Source of the DNA: Chloroflexota bacterium
GTDB taxonomy: Bacteria > Chloroflexota > Dehalococcoidia > Bin125
Assembly: GCA_026707335.1 (NCBI GenBank)
Contig: JAPOXB010000001.1
Coordinates: 1-23,853, forward strand
DNA length: 23,853 nucleotides
Reading direction: 5' to 3'
Positions 13,790-21,122 of this stretch are shown in pieces (positions within the stretch are counted from its first letter, which is position 1; every line of letters starts with the position of its first letter). The translations under genes and the position numbers were made by a program. Below the pieces are notes generated by a model. That model made no database searches. It saw only the letters and a program-made list of their open reading frames with translations, and was not told the DNA's origin.

Positions 13790-14878
13790 ATGCGCACCAA
13801 GTCCGCGATCTTCTACGCCGCGCACGAACCGATCCGGGTGGAGGAGGTGGAACTCGACCCGCCGCAGCACCGCGAGCTGTTGGTGCGCGTCGCGGCGACG
13901 GGCGCCTGCCACAGCGACTACCACGCCGTCGACGGGCACGTCGCGATGTCCACGTCGTTCGTGATGGGACACGAGGGAGCCGGAGTCGTGGAAGGGCTCG
14001 GCCCCGGCGTGAGCGGGTTCGAGCCCGGCGACCACGTGGTGTTCGCGATCCGGCCGATGTGCGGCTGGTGCGAGTACTGCAGCAGCGGTCGCCCCAACCT
14101 CTGCAACGGCATCACCGCGCCACCGGGGCGGCGGATGGACGGCAAGACCCGCTTCCACACGCCCGGCGGCGACCCCTTGCTGCACGGGGCAGCGACCTTC
14201 TCGCAGTACACGGTCGTGCCGGAGTGGGAACTCGTCAAAGTGACGGACGCGGTGCCCATCGAGCGGCTGGCGTCGCTGGGCTGCGCGGTGACCACGGGGG
14301 TCGGAGCGGTGGTGCGAACCGCCCAGGTCCACGCGGGGGCGACGGTGGCGGTCTGGGGCTGCGGGGGCGTGGGGCTGAACGTGGTGCAGGGGGCGGTCAT
14401 CGCCGGGGCGAGCCGGATCATCGCGATCGACCTGGCGCCGCGCAAGCTGGAATTCGCAACCCAGTTCGGCGCGACGGACACGATTAACGCGTCGGACGTC
14501 GACCCCGTGGAGGCGGTGCGGGAGCTGACCGGCGGCGGCGTGGAGTACGCATTCGAGGTGATCGGCAAGGCGCCGACCGTCCGCCAGGCGTTCGAGGCGA
14601 CGCGGCCGGGCGGGACGGCCTGCGCGGTGGGCGTGCCGCCGACGGGCAGCGAAGTGTCGATCCCGATGGAGCCGCTCTTCTTCGACCGGCGTCTGATCGG
14701 ATCCTCGTCCGGCAGCGCCAGCCCGCGGGTCGACTTCCCCTGGTTCATCGAGCTGTACCAGCAGGGACGGCTGAAGCTGGACGAGTTGTACTCGCGCTTC
14801 CGGCCGCTCGACGAGATCAACGAGGCCTTCGAGGACATGCTCTCGGGCGAGGTCGCGCGGAGTATCATCCTGCCGTAA
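13790..14878 (+). CDS. Zinc-dependent alcohol dehydrogenase (MDR superfamily), third paralogue
   Basis: 362-residue zinc alcohol dehydrogenase, clearly more distant from the tandem pair than these are from each other. Catalytic zinc ligands are Cys40 (GACHSD) and His61-Glu62 (GHEGAG), with the third Cys in LGCAVTTG. The structural zinc cluster is Cys91, 94, 97 and 105 (CGWCEYC, then NLC). The cofactor motif GCGGVG is followed by RIIAID, whose Asp suggests NAD. Start choice: ATG at 13790 after GAAGGGGCGAGCC, only 26 bases downstream of the -10-like TAGCCT. The next gene starts nine bases after the stop, so the two are probably co-transcribed. Substrate unknown; S-nitrosothiol/formaldehyde-type or aryl-alcohol activity is possible. 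Confidence 0.94.
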   Translation: MRTKSAIFYAAHEPIRVEEVELDPPQHRELLVRVAATGACHSDYHAVDGHVAMSTSFVMGHEGAGVVEGLGPGVSGFEPGDHVVFAIRPMCGWCEYCSSGRPNLCNGITAPPGRRMDGKTRFHTPGGDPLLHGAATFSQYTVVPEWELVKVTDAVPIERLASLGCAVTTGVGAVVRTAQVHAGATVAVWGCGGVGLNVVQGAVIAGASRIIAIDLAPRKLEFATQFGATDTINASDVDPVEAVRELTGGGVEYAFEVIGKAPTVRQAFEATRPGGTACAVGVPPTGSEVSIPMEPLFFDRRLIGSSSGSASPRVDFPWFIELYQQGRLKLDELYSRFRPLDEINEAFEDMLSGEVARSIILP

Positions 14879-14887
14879 GGACGGCGC

Positions 14888-16186
14888 GTGAGGTTCGTGC
14901 GCGAGCTGCGTCGCCGCTGGCGCGGGAACGACGCCGCGCCGCCGCCGCGCAGCGACTACCTCTGGAATCCCGCCGACCCGCGCAGCTTCCAGGCGCTGCG
15001 CGAGTCGGGCGGCGCCGTGGCCGCGGGGCCCCGCCCGCGGGCGCAGCGGGCGGTCGCGCGGGACGACGGCGCGTCGGAGCGGCTCGATCCGCTCGAACTG
15101 GTTCCGGGAGCGGGCATCCGGCGGGTGCTGCGACGGCGCGTCGTGGTGGCCGTGGCGGGAACGTGCGGGGTGGTCGCGGCGGCGCTGACCGTGGTGTCCG
15201 TCGTCGCGCCCGAGGGGGCGCCTGCCGGCGACGGCGCTCCGGCGGCGGAGACGGACCCGGACACGGCGTCGCCGGACGAGACGACCGCCGCCGCCCCGGC
15301 CGACGGAACGACCGCGCCGCCGGCCGTCGCGGCCGCCGAGGCCGAGGCGCAGTACCTGCAGGCCGTGCGCGATGTCTCGTGGAAGGTGCGCGGTCAGTTG
15401 GAGTCGATCTTCGAGGAGGGCCTGCGTTACACCGGCCGCGGCAGCTGGCACTGGGCCAGGCGGGACGACCGCGTTTTCGCGCGGCCGCTGGCGCACAGCG
15501 GCGTCGCGCTGGGGTACGGGCTCGAGGCGCTCGCGGCGATCACGCCGCCGGACCGCTTCGCGGCCGATCACTCGGTCCTGCGGGACTACTACACGGCGGC
15601 CATCGATCGCAGCCGGATCGGCCCGCGAACCGGGGAGGGGCGGGACCGGCACGCCTTCCTGCTGACCGGGGTCGATCTGCAGCGCTTGGAGCGAATCAGC
15701 GCCGCCCGGCTGAGCGAGGCGGCCTGCACCGCCTTCGTGGGGCCGCTGCCGTTCTGCTGGCAGCCGGCGACTATCCCGGGCGGCGCGTACGGCGCGTCGG
15801 TCAACGCGGCGATCCGGGAGCTCGCGGCGCCGCGCCTGCCGGGAGACGGGCCGCCGCCGCTAATGCACACGACCCCCGAGGAGGACCGCGCCCTGGCCGA
15901 GGCCCGGCTCGAGGCGCGCTCCGCCGATCTGCGCCGCGCCCGGACGACCCTGCGCGTCTTGCAGCCGCCGCGGGAGTTCCGCGCCGAGCACGCGGCCCTG
16001 CTGGAGACGCTGGCGCTGCTCGCCGGCCGGATGGAGATCGAGCAGAACCAGCACGGCGCGCACATCGTGGCGACGGAGTGGGCCGCCCGGGAGGGCATCT
16101 GCCTGGTGGAGCGGACGTTCTCCCCGGCGTTCCGCACGATCGCGCCGCTGCAACTGCTGGCGCCGGAACGTCCCTGCCGCCGCTGA
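14888..16186 (+). CDS. Unknown single-pass membrane protein with large extracytoplasmic domain
   Basis: 432-residue protein that I do not recognise. It has a charged, Arg-rich cytoplasmic part (residues 1-84) and one membrane segment (about 85-107, VVVAVAGTCGVVAAALTVVSVVA) preceded by an RRVLRRR cluster that predicts N-inside orientation. A Pro/Ala/Thr/Asp-rich tether (108-150) leads to an exported domain of about 280 residues. The exported domain is rich in charged helices and contains SWHWARRDDRVFARPLAHSG, a cysteine pair (CTAFVGPLPFCW) and a helical EEDRALAEARLEARSADLRR stretch. It starts with GTG after AAGGA. It follows the third alcohol dehydrogenase by nine bases. The shared transcription does not by itself suggest a function. 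Confidence 0.75.
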   Translation: MRFVRELRRRWRGNDAAPPPRSDYLWNPADPRSFQALRESGGAVAAGPRPRAQRAVARDDGASERLDPLELVPGAGIRRVLRRRVVVAVAGTCGVVAAALTVVSVVAPEGAPAGDGAPAAETDPDTASPDETTAAAPADGTTAPPAVAAAEAEAQYLQAVRDVSWKVRGQLESIFEEGLRYTGRGSWHWARRDDRVFARPLAHSGVALGYGLEALAAITPPDRFAADHSVLRDYYTAAIDRSRIGPRTGEGRDRHAFLLTGVDLQRLERISAARLSEAACTAFVGPLPFCWQPATIPGGAYGASVNAAIRELAAPRLPGDGPPPLMHTTPEEDRALAEARLEARSADLRRARTTLRVLQPPREFRAEHAALLETLALLAGRMEIEQNQHGAHIVATEWAAREGICLVERTFSPAFRTIAPLQLLAPERPCRR

Positions 16187-16213
16187 CGGCCGTCGTCGGC
16201 CGGCGCGGAGGGA

Positions 16214-16219
16214 TAGGCT
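16214..16219 (+). promoter_or_regulatory. Putative -10 element (TAGGCT) for the phosphotransferase gene
   Basis: TAGGCT, 40 bases before the ATG at 16260, in a short gap. It fits the TANNCT pattern. Confidence 0.35.
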
Positions 16220-16259
16220 GGGAGCACCCCCGGCGCACCGGGCCGGGCGGGGGGTGCGC

Positions 16260-17075
16260 ATGGCACGATCAATCGCGGACCTGGGAGCGCCGATCGGCAG
16301 CGGCCGCACGGCGGAGATCTACGCCTGGGAGCCGGGGCGGGCGCTGAAGCTGTTCCGTCCCGACCACGCGCACGACGTGGAGGAGGAGCACGCCGCGACA
16401 CGGCTGGCCGGGGAACGCGGCGCGCCGGCCCCGGAAGTCTTCGGGATCGAGGAGGTGGAGGGCCGTCCCGGCATCGTGATGGAGCGGGTCGAGGGGGAAT
16501 CGATGCTGGCGCTGATGGTGCGCAAGCCCTGGCGGACGCGCGGCTACTCGCGGCTGCTGGCCGAGCTGCAGTGGGACCTGCACCAGCTGCGCGCGACGGG
16601 GCTGCGCGATCAGAAGCCCGAGTTGCGGCACGACATCGAACGCGGCGCCGCGCTGAGCGACGCCGATAAGGCGGGCGTGCTCGACCTGCTCGACCGCCTG
16701 CCCGCGGGGGACCGCCTGTGCCACTGGGACTTCCACCCCGACAACATCATCATGACCCCGCGCGGCCCGGTGATCATCGACTGGATCACGGCGCAGGCGG
16801 GCAACCCGGTGGCCGACTTCGGGCGCACGACGGTGCTGTTCGCCGCGGCCACGTTGCCCGACTACATGAACCGCTGGAAGATCGCGCTGCTGGAGCGCGC
16901 GCGCCGGTACTGCACGGAGGTCTACGCGGCCCGCTACCGGCAACTGGCCCGGCCGGACCCGCGGGAGCGGCGCGATTGGCGCACCGTCGTCTGCGCGGCC
17001 CGCCTCTACGAGGTCGGCAATCCGGAACACGATCGGTTGCTGGCGCTCGTGCGGGAGCAGGTGGGGACCGCCTGA
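16260..17075 (+). CDS. APH-family phosphotransferase (aminoglycoside phosphotransferase-like kinase)
   Basis: 271-residue kinase-like protein. The N-lobe has IGSGRTAEIYAW (a nucleotide-loop equivalent) and Lys30 in ALKLF as the ATP-phosphate lysine, with Glu43 or Glu44 as its likely partner. The catalytic loop is HWDFHPDN (155-162), with Asp157 as base and Asn162 as magnesium ligand. IIDWITA (172-178) is the DxG-equivalent, with Asp174. These are the APH/choline-kinase motifs. Bacterial members of this type act on sugars, drugs or small metabolites; nothing here points to antibiotic resistance. A GTG two codons earlier (16254) is an alternative start. The ATG is preferred by its G-rich ribosome site and spacing. 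It converges with the DUF3179 gene. Confidence 0.87.
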   Translation: MARSIADLGAPIGSGRTAEIYAWEPGRALKLFRPDHAHDVEEEHAATRLAGERGAPAPEVFGIEEVEGRPGIVMERVEGESMLALMVRKPWRTRGYSRLLAELQWDLHQLRATGLRDQKPELRHDIERGAALSDADKAGVLDLLDRLPAGDRLCHWDFHPDNIIMTPRGPVIIDWITAQAGNPVADFGRTTVLFAAATLPDYMNRWKIALLERARRYCTEVYAARYRQLARPDPRERRDWRTVVCAARLYEVGNPEHDRLLALVREQVGTA

Positions 17076-17109
17076 GCGACGGGGGGCGACGCTCCCCGAG
17101 CCATGCGGA

Positions 17110-17125
17110 GTAGCGCCCTCGCTAC
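17110..17125. terminator. Short hairpin between convergent genes, possible bidirectional terminator
   Basis: GTAGCG-CCCT-CGCTAC is a perfect 6-bp stem with a 4-base loop, located between the convergent phosphotransferase and DUF3179 genes and overlapping the latter's stop codon. No T-run follows on either strand, so termination activity is uncertain. Confidence 0.25.
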
Positions 17126-18936
17126 GACAGCGGCGTCCAGAGGAACGTGTCGGGGTGGAACTGGCTCCAGGCGAACCAGAACGCCTGATGGCTGGCGATC
17201 GGCGTGCCGTCCGCCAATTCCGCTCGGAGCCCGCCCGCGTCCATCCTGACGCGGATACCGGCCAGCATCACGTCGGCGCCGTCCTCGAGCGCGGCGCGCG
17301 CCTGCGCGACGGGGAACGCCACGTGCCGGCCGTCGGGCGTCTCGATGCCGAGCACCTGCTCCTGCACCGGCAGCCGCACGTCGACCCCGCCGACGGGGAA
17401 GATGGGGCCGTCGTCGTCGCGGCCGCCCAGCGGGTCGAACGGGTAGAAGCGCCCGAGTCCGCCGTCGGGGGCGACGATGGTGGTGTGCGGGTAGGCAGCC
17501 TTCCACTCTCCCCAGGTGCTCGTCACCACCGTGAGCATCTCCAGGACGTAGTTCTCGTCCTGCAGCGGGCCCGAGACGGCGATGCCCTTGAACGTGTCGA
17601 AGACGGACATGGTGTTGTAGTCGAACATCACCTTGTTCGAGCGGGAGAGCAGGCCCGACGTGCGCAGCTCGATGTTGCGGAAGCCGGGCGGCGGCTGGTC
17701 GGTGAAGTAGGCCTGGGCCGAGCCGCACAGCGTGCAGTAGGGCATGCCGATGCGCCGGCCGCCGACGGTGTCGTTCACCATCTCGTGCACTTCCATGATG
17801 TGCTTCGGGTAGGCGCGGGCCTCGCCGTTGACGACGACGCCGAAGACCAGCCGCTCGTCGGGGTACCAGTCCCCGCCCGCCGCGTCCGTGACGGCGGGGT
17901 CGTTGATCGCGGGGATGCACCCCCGGATGCAGGGCCAGTCGACCTGGTGGGGCTGGCGGTCGTCCATGAAGACGCCGCCCCAGCTCAGCAGGCGCCAATC
18001 GATGTCGGCGTCGGGGTCGCTGAAGAAGGGGATCCAGTCCGGCTCGATGAACTCGAAGTAGATGCGCTTCCAGCGGACGTAGTCGGGCGGGGCGGGCAGA
18101 TCCCAGGCGATCAGCCAGTTGGTGACGAGGGGCCAGGCGAAGCCGCGGGGCACCTCGGTGCCCGTCAGCCGCTCGAACGCCAGCACCGCCGCGTCGGACG
18201 TCTCGCCGACCTGGATGAAGCGCAGCAGGTCGGAGAGCAGCCAGGCGACGCGCGCGTCCCCATATCCGCCCAAGCGGGCGAGCGCGTCGAGATCGACGCC
18301 GTCGATGTCGAAGACGCGGTCGAGGTCGGCCGCGATGAGGGGGTCGAGGGGACCGTCCGGCACCGCGGGCGCGGGCGGCACGATTGACCCGTCGGCGAGG
18401 AGGGCGGCGGCCGTGGGGCGATCGGCGGCGGCGTCATCGGCTGCTTCGGCCGCGGCGGGTTCCTCGGCGGGGGCGGGCTCGTCCTCAGCGGCGTCTTCGG
18501 CCGCTTCGGTCACGGCGGGCTCCTCCTCGGAGGGCTCATCGGCAGGAGTCTCCTCGGCCTGGGCCGCTTCGGCTTCCGGGGCGTCCTCGGTCGCTTCGGC
18601 TGCGGCTGGCTCTTCGTCGGCATGGGCGGGATCATCGGCGGGGCCGGGCTCGTCCTCGGCGGCGTCCTCGGTCGCTTCGGTCGCGGCTGGCTCCTCCTCG
18701 GCAGGAGCGGGGGCATCGTCGGGGGCAGGCTCGTCCTCGGACGTCTCATCGGCGGGGGCAGCCTGGGCCTCCGCGGTGTCCTCGACCGTCTCGGCCGCGG
18801 CGGGTTCTTCGGCGGCGGCCGCAGGCGCATCGGCCGGATCCGGTGGCGGGTCGTCCGAATCGCACGCCGCCGCGACCAGGGCGAGCAGCGCGATCGGCAG
18901 CAGCAGCGCGGCGATTCGGGTGCGAGCGAAGGTCAC
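17122..18936 (-). CDS. DUF3179 domain lipoprotein with a long acidic Ala/Glu/Pro tether
   Basis: 604-residue predicted lipoprotein. The signal peptide is residues 1-24 (hydrophobic AALLLPIALLALVAAA) with Cys25 as the lipid-anchored residue. Residues 26-175 are low-complexity, built of imperfect repeats of EEPAAxEATEDA and EDEPAPA. The globular part (about 195-604) is DUF3179: it contains MEVHEMVND (381-389), the PYCTLCGSA cysteine motif with Cys401 and Cys404, then FDYNTMSVFDTFKG and a C-terminal AFWFAWSQFHPDTFLW. The function of DUF3179 is unknown; the CxxC suggests metal or redox chemistry outside the cell. The GTG at 18936 is used because GGAG lies seven bases before it and the -10-like TAGCCT (18992-18987) lies just upstream; the longer frame would start before that promoter. 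Confidence 0.88.
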   Translation of the reverse strand: MTFARTRIAALLLPIALLALVAAACDSDDPPPDPADAPAAAAEEPAAAETVEDTAEAQAAPADETSEDEPAPDDAPAPAEEEPAATEATEDAAEDEPGPADDPAHADEEPAAAEATEDAPEAEAAQAEETPADEPSEEEPAVTEAAEDAAEDEPAPAEEPAAAEAADDAAADRPTAAALLADGSIVPPAPAVPDGPLDPLIAADLDRVFDIDGVDLDALARLGGYGDARVAWLLSDLLRFIQVGETSDAAVLAFERLTGTEVPRGFAWPLVTNWLIAWDLPAPPDYVRWKRIYFEFIEPDWIPFFSDPDADIDWRLLSWGGVFMDDRQPHQVDWPCIRGCIPAINDPAVTDAAGGDWYPDERLVFGVVVNGEARAYPKHIMEVHEMVNDTVGGRRIGMPYCTLCGSAQAYFTDQPPPGFRNIELRTSGLLSRSNKVMFDYNTMSVFDTFKGIAVSGPLQDENYVLEMLTVVTSTWGEWKAAYPHTTIVAPDGGLGRFYPFDPLGGRDDDGPIFPVGGVDVRLPVQEQVLGIETPDGRHVAFPVAQARAALEDGADVMLAGIRVRMDAGGLRAELADGTPIASHQAFWFAWSQFHPDTFLWTPLS

Positions 18937-18986
18937 GGCTCTACTCCATCGACGCCCGCCCAGCCGGGGGCGGGTCCCCCGCGTGC

Positions 18987-18992
18987 AGGCTA
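18987..18992 (-). promoter_or_regulatory. Putative -10 element (TAGCCT) for the DUF3179 lipoprotein gene
   Basis: TAGCCT on the minus strand, 50 bases before the GTG at 18936. It is separated by only 24 bases from the plus-strand TAGACT of the divergent crotonase gene, so the two promoters probably compete or are co-regulated. Confidence 0.45.
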
Positions 18993-19016
18993 CCGCGCGA
19001 GAGGCACGGGACACCC

Positions 19017-19022
19017 TAGACT
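19017..19022 (+). promoter_or_regulatory. Putative -10 element (TAGACT) for the MenB-like crotonase gene
   Basis: TAGACT, 40 bases before the ATG at 19063. It is the plus-strand half of the tight divergent promoter pair. Confidence 0.45.
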
Positions 19023-19062
19023 TCCGCCAAGCCAGGATCGAGAACCATGCGGGGAGGGAACC

Positions 19063-20226
19063 ATGTCCGCGAGCTTCGATTTCCAGACGACGGTTGCATA
19101 CGATACGGCCGGACTGCAGTTTCAGGTCTCACTCGGCGGCGCGGAGGAGGGCGGCGGCGCCGCGTTCGCGCTCAGCGCCGCCGACCTCGCCACCGGGGAG
19201 CGGCTGTCGTTCGACCACGAGGTCTGCGCGGCGCTGCACGACTTCACGCGCGGCTACACCCGCTGGCTCGCGACGCGCGGCGTCACCGCGACCCGCGGGG
19301 AGGAAGAGATCACCGGGACCGCGCGCGAGGGCCTGTCGCCGGCGCAGTTGCTCCAGGTGGCGCACGCGGCCATCGACATGATCGATCAGAAGTTCAGCGA
19401 GTACCGCGAGAGCGTGCTGGGCCCGCCGCGCTATTCCGACATCGTCTTCGAGAAGCGCGACGGCGTCGCCTGGCTGATGCTCAACCGGCCCGAGACGTTC
19501 AACGCCAAGCGCGGCGTCACGATGGACGAGATGGCCGACGCGCTGCTCGACGCCGCCGGCGACAACGACATCCGCGCCGTCGTGCTGTCCGGGGCGGGGC
19601 CGAACGGCTTCTGCACCGGCAACGACCAGAGCTACGACCCCAGCGAGGAGTACGCGGCCTACGCGGGCACGGCCGGCGTGACCTACAGCCAGGTCCTGCG
19701 CCAGATGCCGCAGCCCGTCATCGCGGCGGTCGACGGCTACGCGATCGGGTCGGGCAACATCATGGCCTACGAGAGCGACTTCACCATCGCCACGACGCGC
19801 TCCCGCTTCGGGCAGACGGGGCCGCGGGTGGGCAGTCCGGCGGCCGGCCACGGCGTCGCGATGCTGGCGGCGCGGGTGGGCCAGAAGCGCGCGCGGGAGA
19901 TCTGGATGCTGTGCCAGCAGTACAGCGGCCAGGAGGCCCTGGAGATGGGCCTGGCGAACAGCGTCGTCGAGCCGGATCAACTCTGGGCCGAGGTCGACCG
20001 CTACGTCGCGGCGATCAAGAACGTCAGCCCGGTGATCCTGCAGATGCAGAAGATCTCCTTCAACCAGCACGACGACTTCATCAAGCCCGAGCGCAGCCCG
20101 GTCGCGGAGCACATCCCCGACTTCCTGTCGTCGGACGAGTGCCGCGAGCGGCGCACGGCGTTCCTCGAACGGCGCCCGCTCGACCCGGCGAAGAACATGC
20201 CCTACGTGGACATCCCGATCCGCTGA
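19063..20226 (+). CDS. MenB/BadI-like crotonase-fold enzyme with N-terminal extension
   Basis: 387-residue enzyme. Residues about 125-387 are a crotonase domain of the dihydroxynaphthoyl-CoA synthase / 2-ketocyclohexanecarboxyl-CoA hydrolase type. They include VAWLMLNRPETFNAK, NGFCTGNDQS (181-190), VDGYAIGSGN, FGQTGPRVGS (249-258, the signature of this subgroup), KRAREIWMLCQQYSGQEALEMGL and a C-terminal RRTAFLERRPLD. Such enzymes close or cleave rings on CoA thioesters. With no menaquinone genes nearby, ring cleavage in degradation is as likely as MenB. The first 120 residues are an unrecognised extension not found in ordinary MenB proteins (usually about 270-300 aa). The ATG was chosen for its strong GGGGAGGGAACC ribosome site and the -10 hexamer 40 bases upstream. 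The gene faces the SDR gene convergently. Confidence 0.88.
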   Translation: MSASFDFQTTVAYDTAGLQFQVSLGGAEEGGGAAFALSAADLATGERLSFDHEVCAALHDFTRGYTRWLATRGVTATRGEEEITGTAREGLSPAQLLQVAHAAIDMIDQKFSEYRESVLGPPRYSDIVFEKRDGVAWLMLNRPETFNAKRGVTMDEMADALLDAAGDNDIRAVVLSGAGPNGFCTGNDQSYDPSEEYAAYAGTAGVTYSQVLRQMPQPVIAAVDGYAIGSGNIMAYESDFTIATTRSRFGQTGPRVGSPAAGHGVAMLAARVGQKRAREIWMLCQQYSGQEALEMGLANSVVEPDQLWAEVDRYVAAIKNVSPVILQMQKISFNQHDDFIKPERSPVAEHIPDFLSSDECRERRTAFLERRPLDPAKNMPYVDIPIR

Positions 20227-20250
20227 TTGGGGCCCGACGCGGCCCGTCGA

Positions 20251-20961
20251 TCAAACGAAGCGGGTGGGCAGCCCCTGGCTGACGCGCAACTCGAAGGTGT
20301 GCGCGGTGGCGGGCTGGGTCGCCAGGAACACGGCCGCGTCGGCGATGTCCTCGGCCTGGATGAGGGAGTCGGGGTCCTCGTCGGGGAAGCCCTCGTGGCG
20401 CATGCGGGAGACCGTCGCGTCGGGCAGGATGACGTGCGTGCGGATGCCGCGGTGCAGGTACTCCTGGATGCAGACCTTCGTCAGGCCCATCACGCCGTGC
20501 TTCGAGGCGGTGTAGGCGGAGCGGTTGACTCCCCCTCCCACCACGCCGGCGCCGGAGCTGATGTTGATGATGCAGCCGCCGCCCTGCTCGAGCATCGGCG
20601 GGACCGCGTACTTGGTGCAGGGGAAAACGCCGCGCAGGTTGACGTTGATCACGTGGTCCCAGTCCTCGGTGGGCAGCTCGTGGAGGGGCAGGCGGGTGAC
20701 CGCGCCGGCGTTGTTGATCAGGATGTCGATGCGGCCGTAGGCGGCCAGCGCACCGTCGATGAGGGCGCGGATGTCGGCCTCGTCGCTCACGTCGCAGCGG
20801 ATGGCCGTGCCGCCGACCTCGGCGGCCACCGCCTCGATCTCATCGACAGAGCGGGCCGAGCAGACGACCTTGGCGCCCTCCTTCGCGTAGGCGATGGCGA
20901 TCGCGCGGCCGATGCCGCGTCCGGCGCCGGTGACGACCGCGACTTTGCCGTCGAGTTGCAT
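20251..20961 (-). CDS. SDR family NAD(P)-dependent oxidoreductase
   Basis: 236-residue short-chain dehydrogenase of the classical type. The cofactor loop TGAGRGIG is at 11-18, NNAG at 83-86, Asn109 in the NVN segment, the catalytic Ser in NISSGAG (135 or 136), and Tyr150-Lys154 in SAYTASK. The C-terminal part is short and ends without the usual GG..DGG motif, so the substrate loop is unusual (DATVSRMRHEGFPDEDPDSL). The ATG at 20961 is preceded by GAGGAGACC. The upstream frame adds 57 residues of no SDR character and is rejected. The probable reaction is alcohol/ketone interconversion; the substrate is unknown. It diverges from the CoA-transferase gene. Confidence 0.93.
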   Translation of the reverse strand: MQLDGKVAVVTGAGRGIGRAIAIAYAKEGAKVVCSARSVDEIEAVAAEVGGTAIRCDVSDEADIRALIDGALAAYGRIDILINNAGAVTRLPLHELPTEDWDHVINVNLRGVFPCTKYAVPPMLEQGGGCIINISSGAGVVGGGVNRSAYTASKHGVMGLTKVCIQEYLHRGIRTHVILPDATVSRMRHEGFPDEDPDSLIQAEDIADAAVFLATQPATAHTFELRVSQGLPTRFV

Positions 20962-21027
20962 GGGGGGTCTCCTCTTTACTTGGTCGGGTTCGTTTGGTCG
21001 GGGCCGGATGGGTCCGGCGCCGCCCCA

Positions 21028-21033
21028 ACGGTA
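21028..21033 (-). promoter_or_regulatory. Possible -10 element (TACCGT) for the SDR gene
   Basis: TACCGT on the minus strand, 66 bases before the ATG at 20961. It is a weak match to the window's pattern (GT rather than CT at the end). Confidence 0.2.
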
Positions 21034-21097
21034 GCCACGATCCGAGGCGGCGTCAGCCCGCGGGCGGCCGGGCTGGGATGGGCGGGCGATCGATCGG

Positions 21098-21103
21098 TAC
21101 CCT
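21098..21103 (+). promoter_or_regulatory. Putative -10 element (TACCCT) for the CoA-transferase operon
   Basis: TACCCT, 19 bases before the ATG at 21123. It implies a very short leader, which still includes the CGGAG ribosome site. Confidence 0.35.
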
Positions 21104-21122
21104 GCCGAGACGGAGCCGAGCC

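Noticed and set aside
13646..15652. Long minus-strand open frame (668 codons) opposite the third alcohol dehydrogenase and the membrane protein
   Set aside because: Its sequence is Arg/His/Asp-rich without motifs, while the opposite strand encodes a clear zinc dehydrogenase.
16260..17075. Antibiotic-resistance kinase
   Set aside because: The motifs show only the general APH/choline-kinase fold; nothing in the sequence or context indicates drug modification.
20230..20245. GGGCC-CGACGC-GGCCC hairpin between the MenB-like and SDR genes as a terminator
   Set aside because: The stem is only five bases and there is no T-run; such hairpins are common by chance at this GC content.
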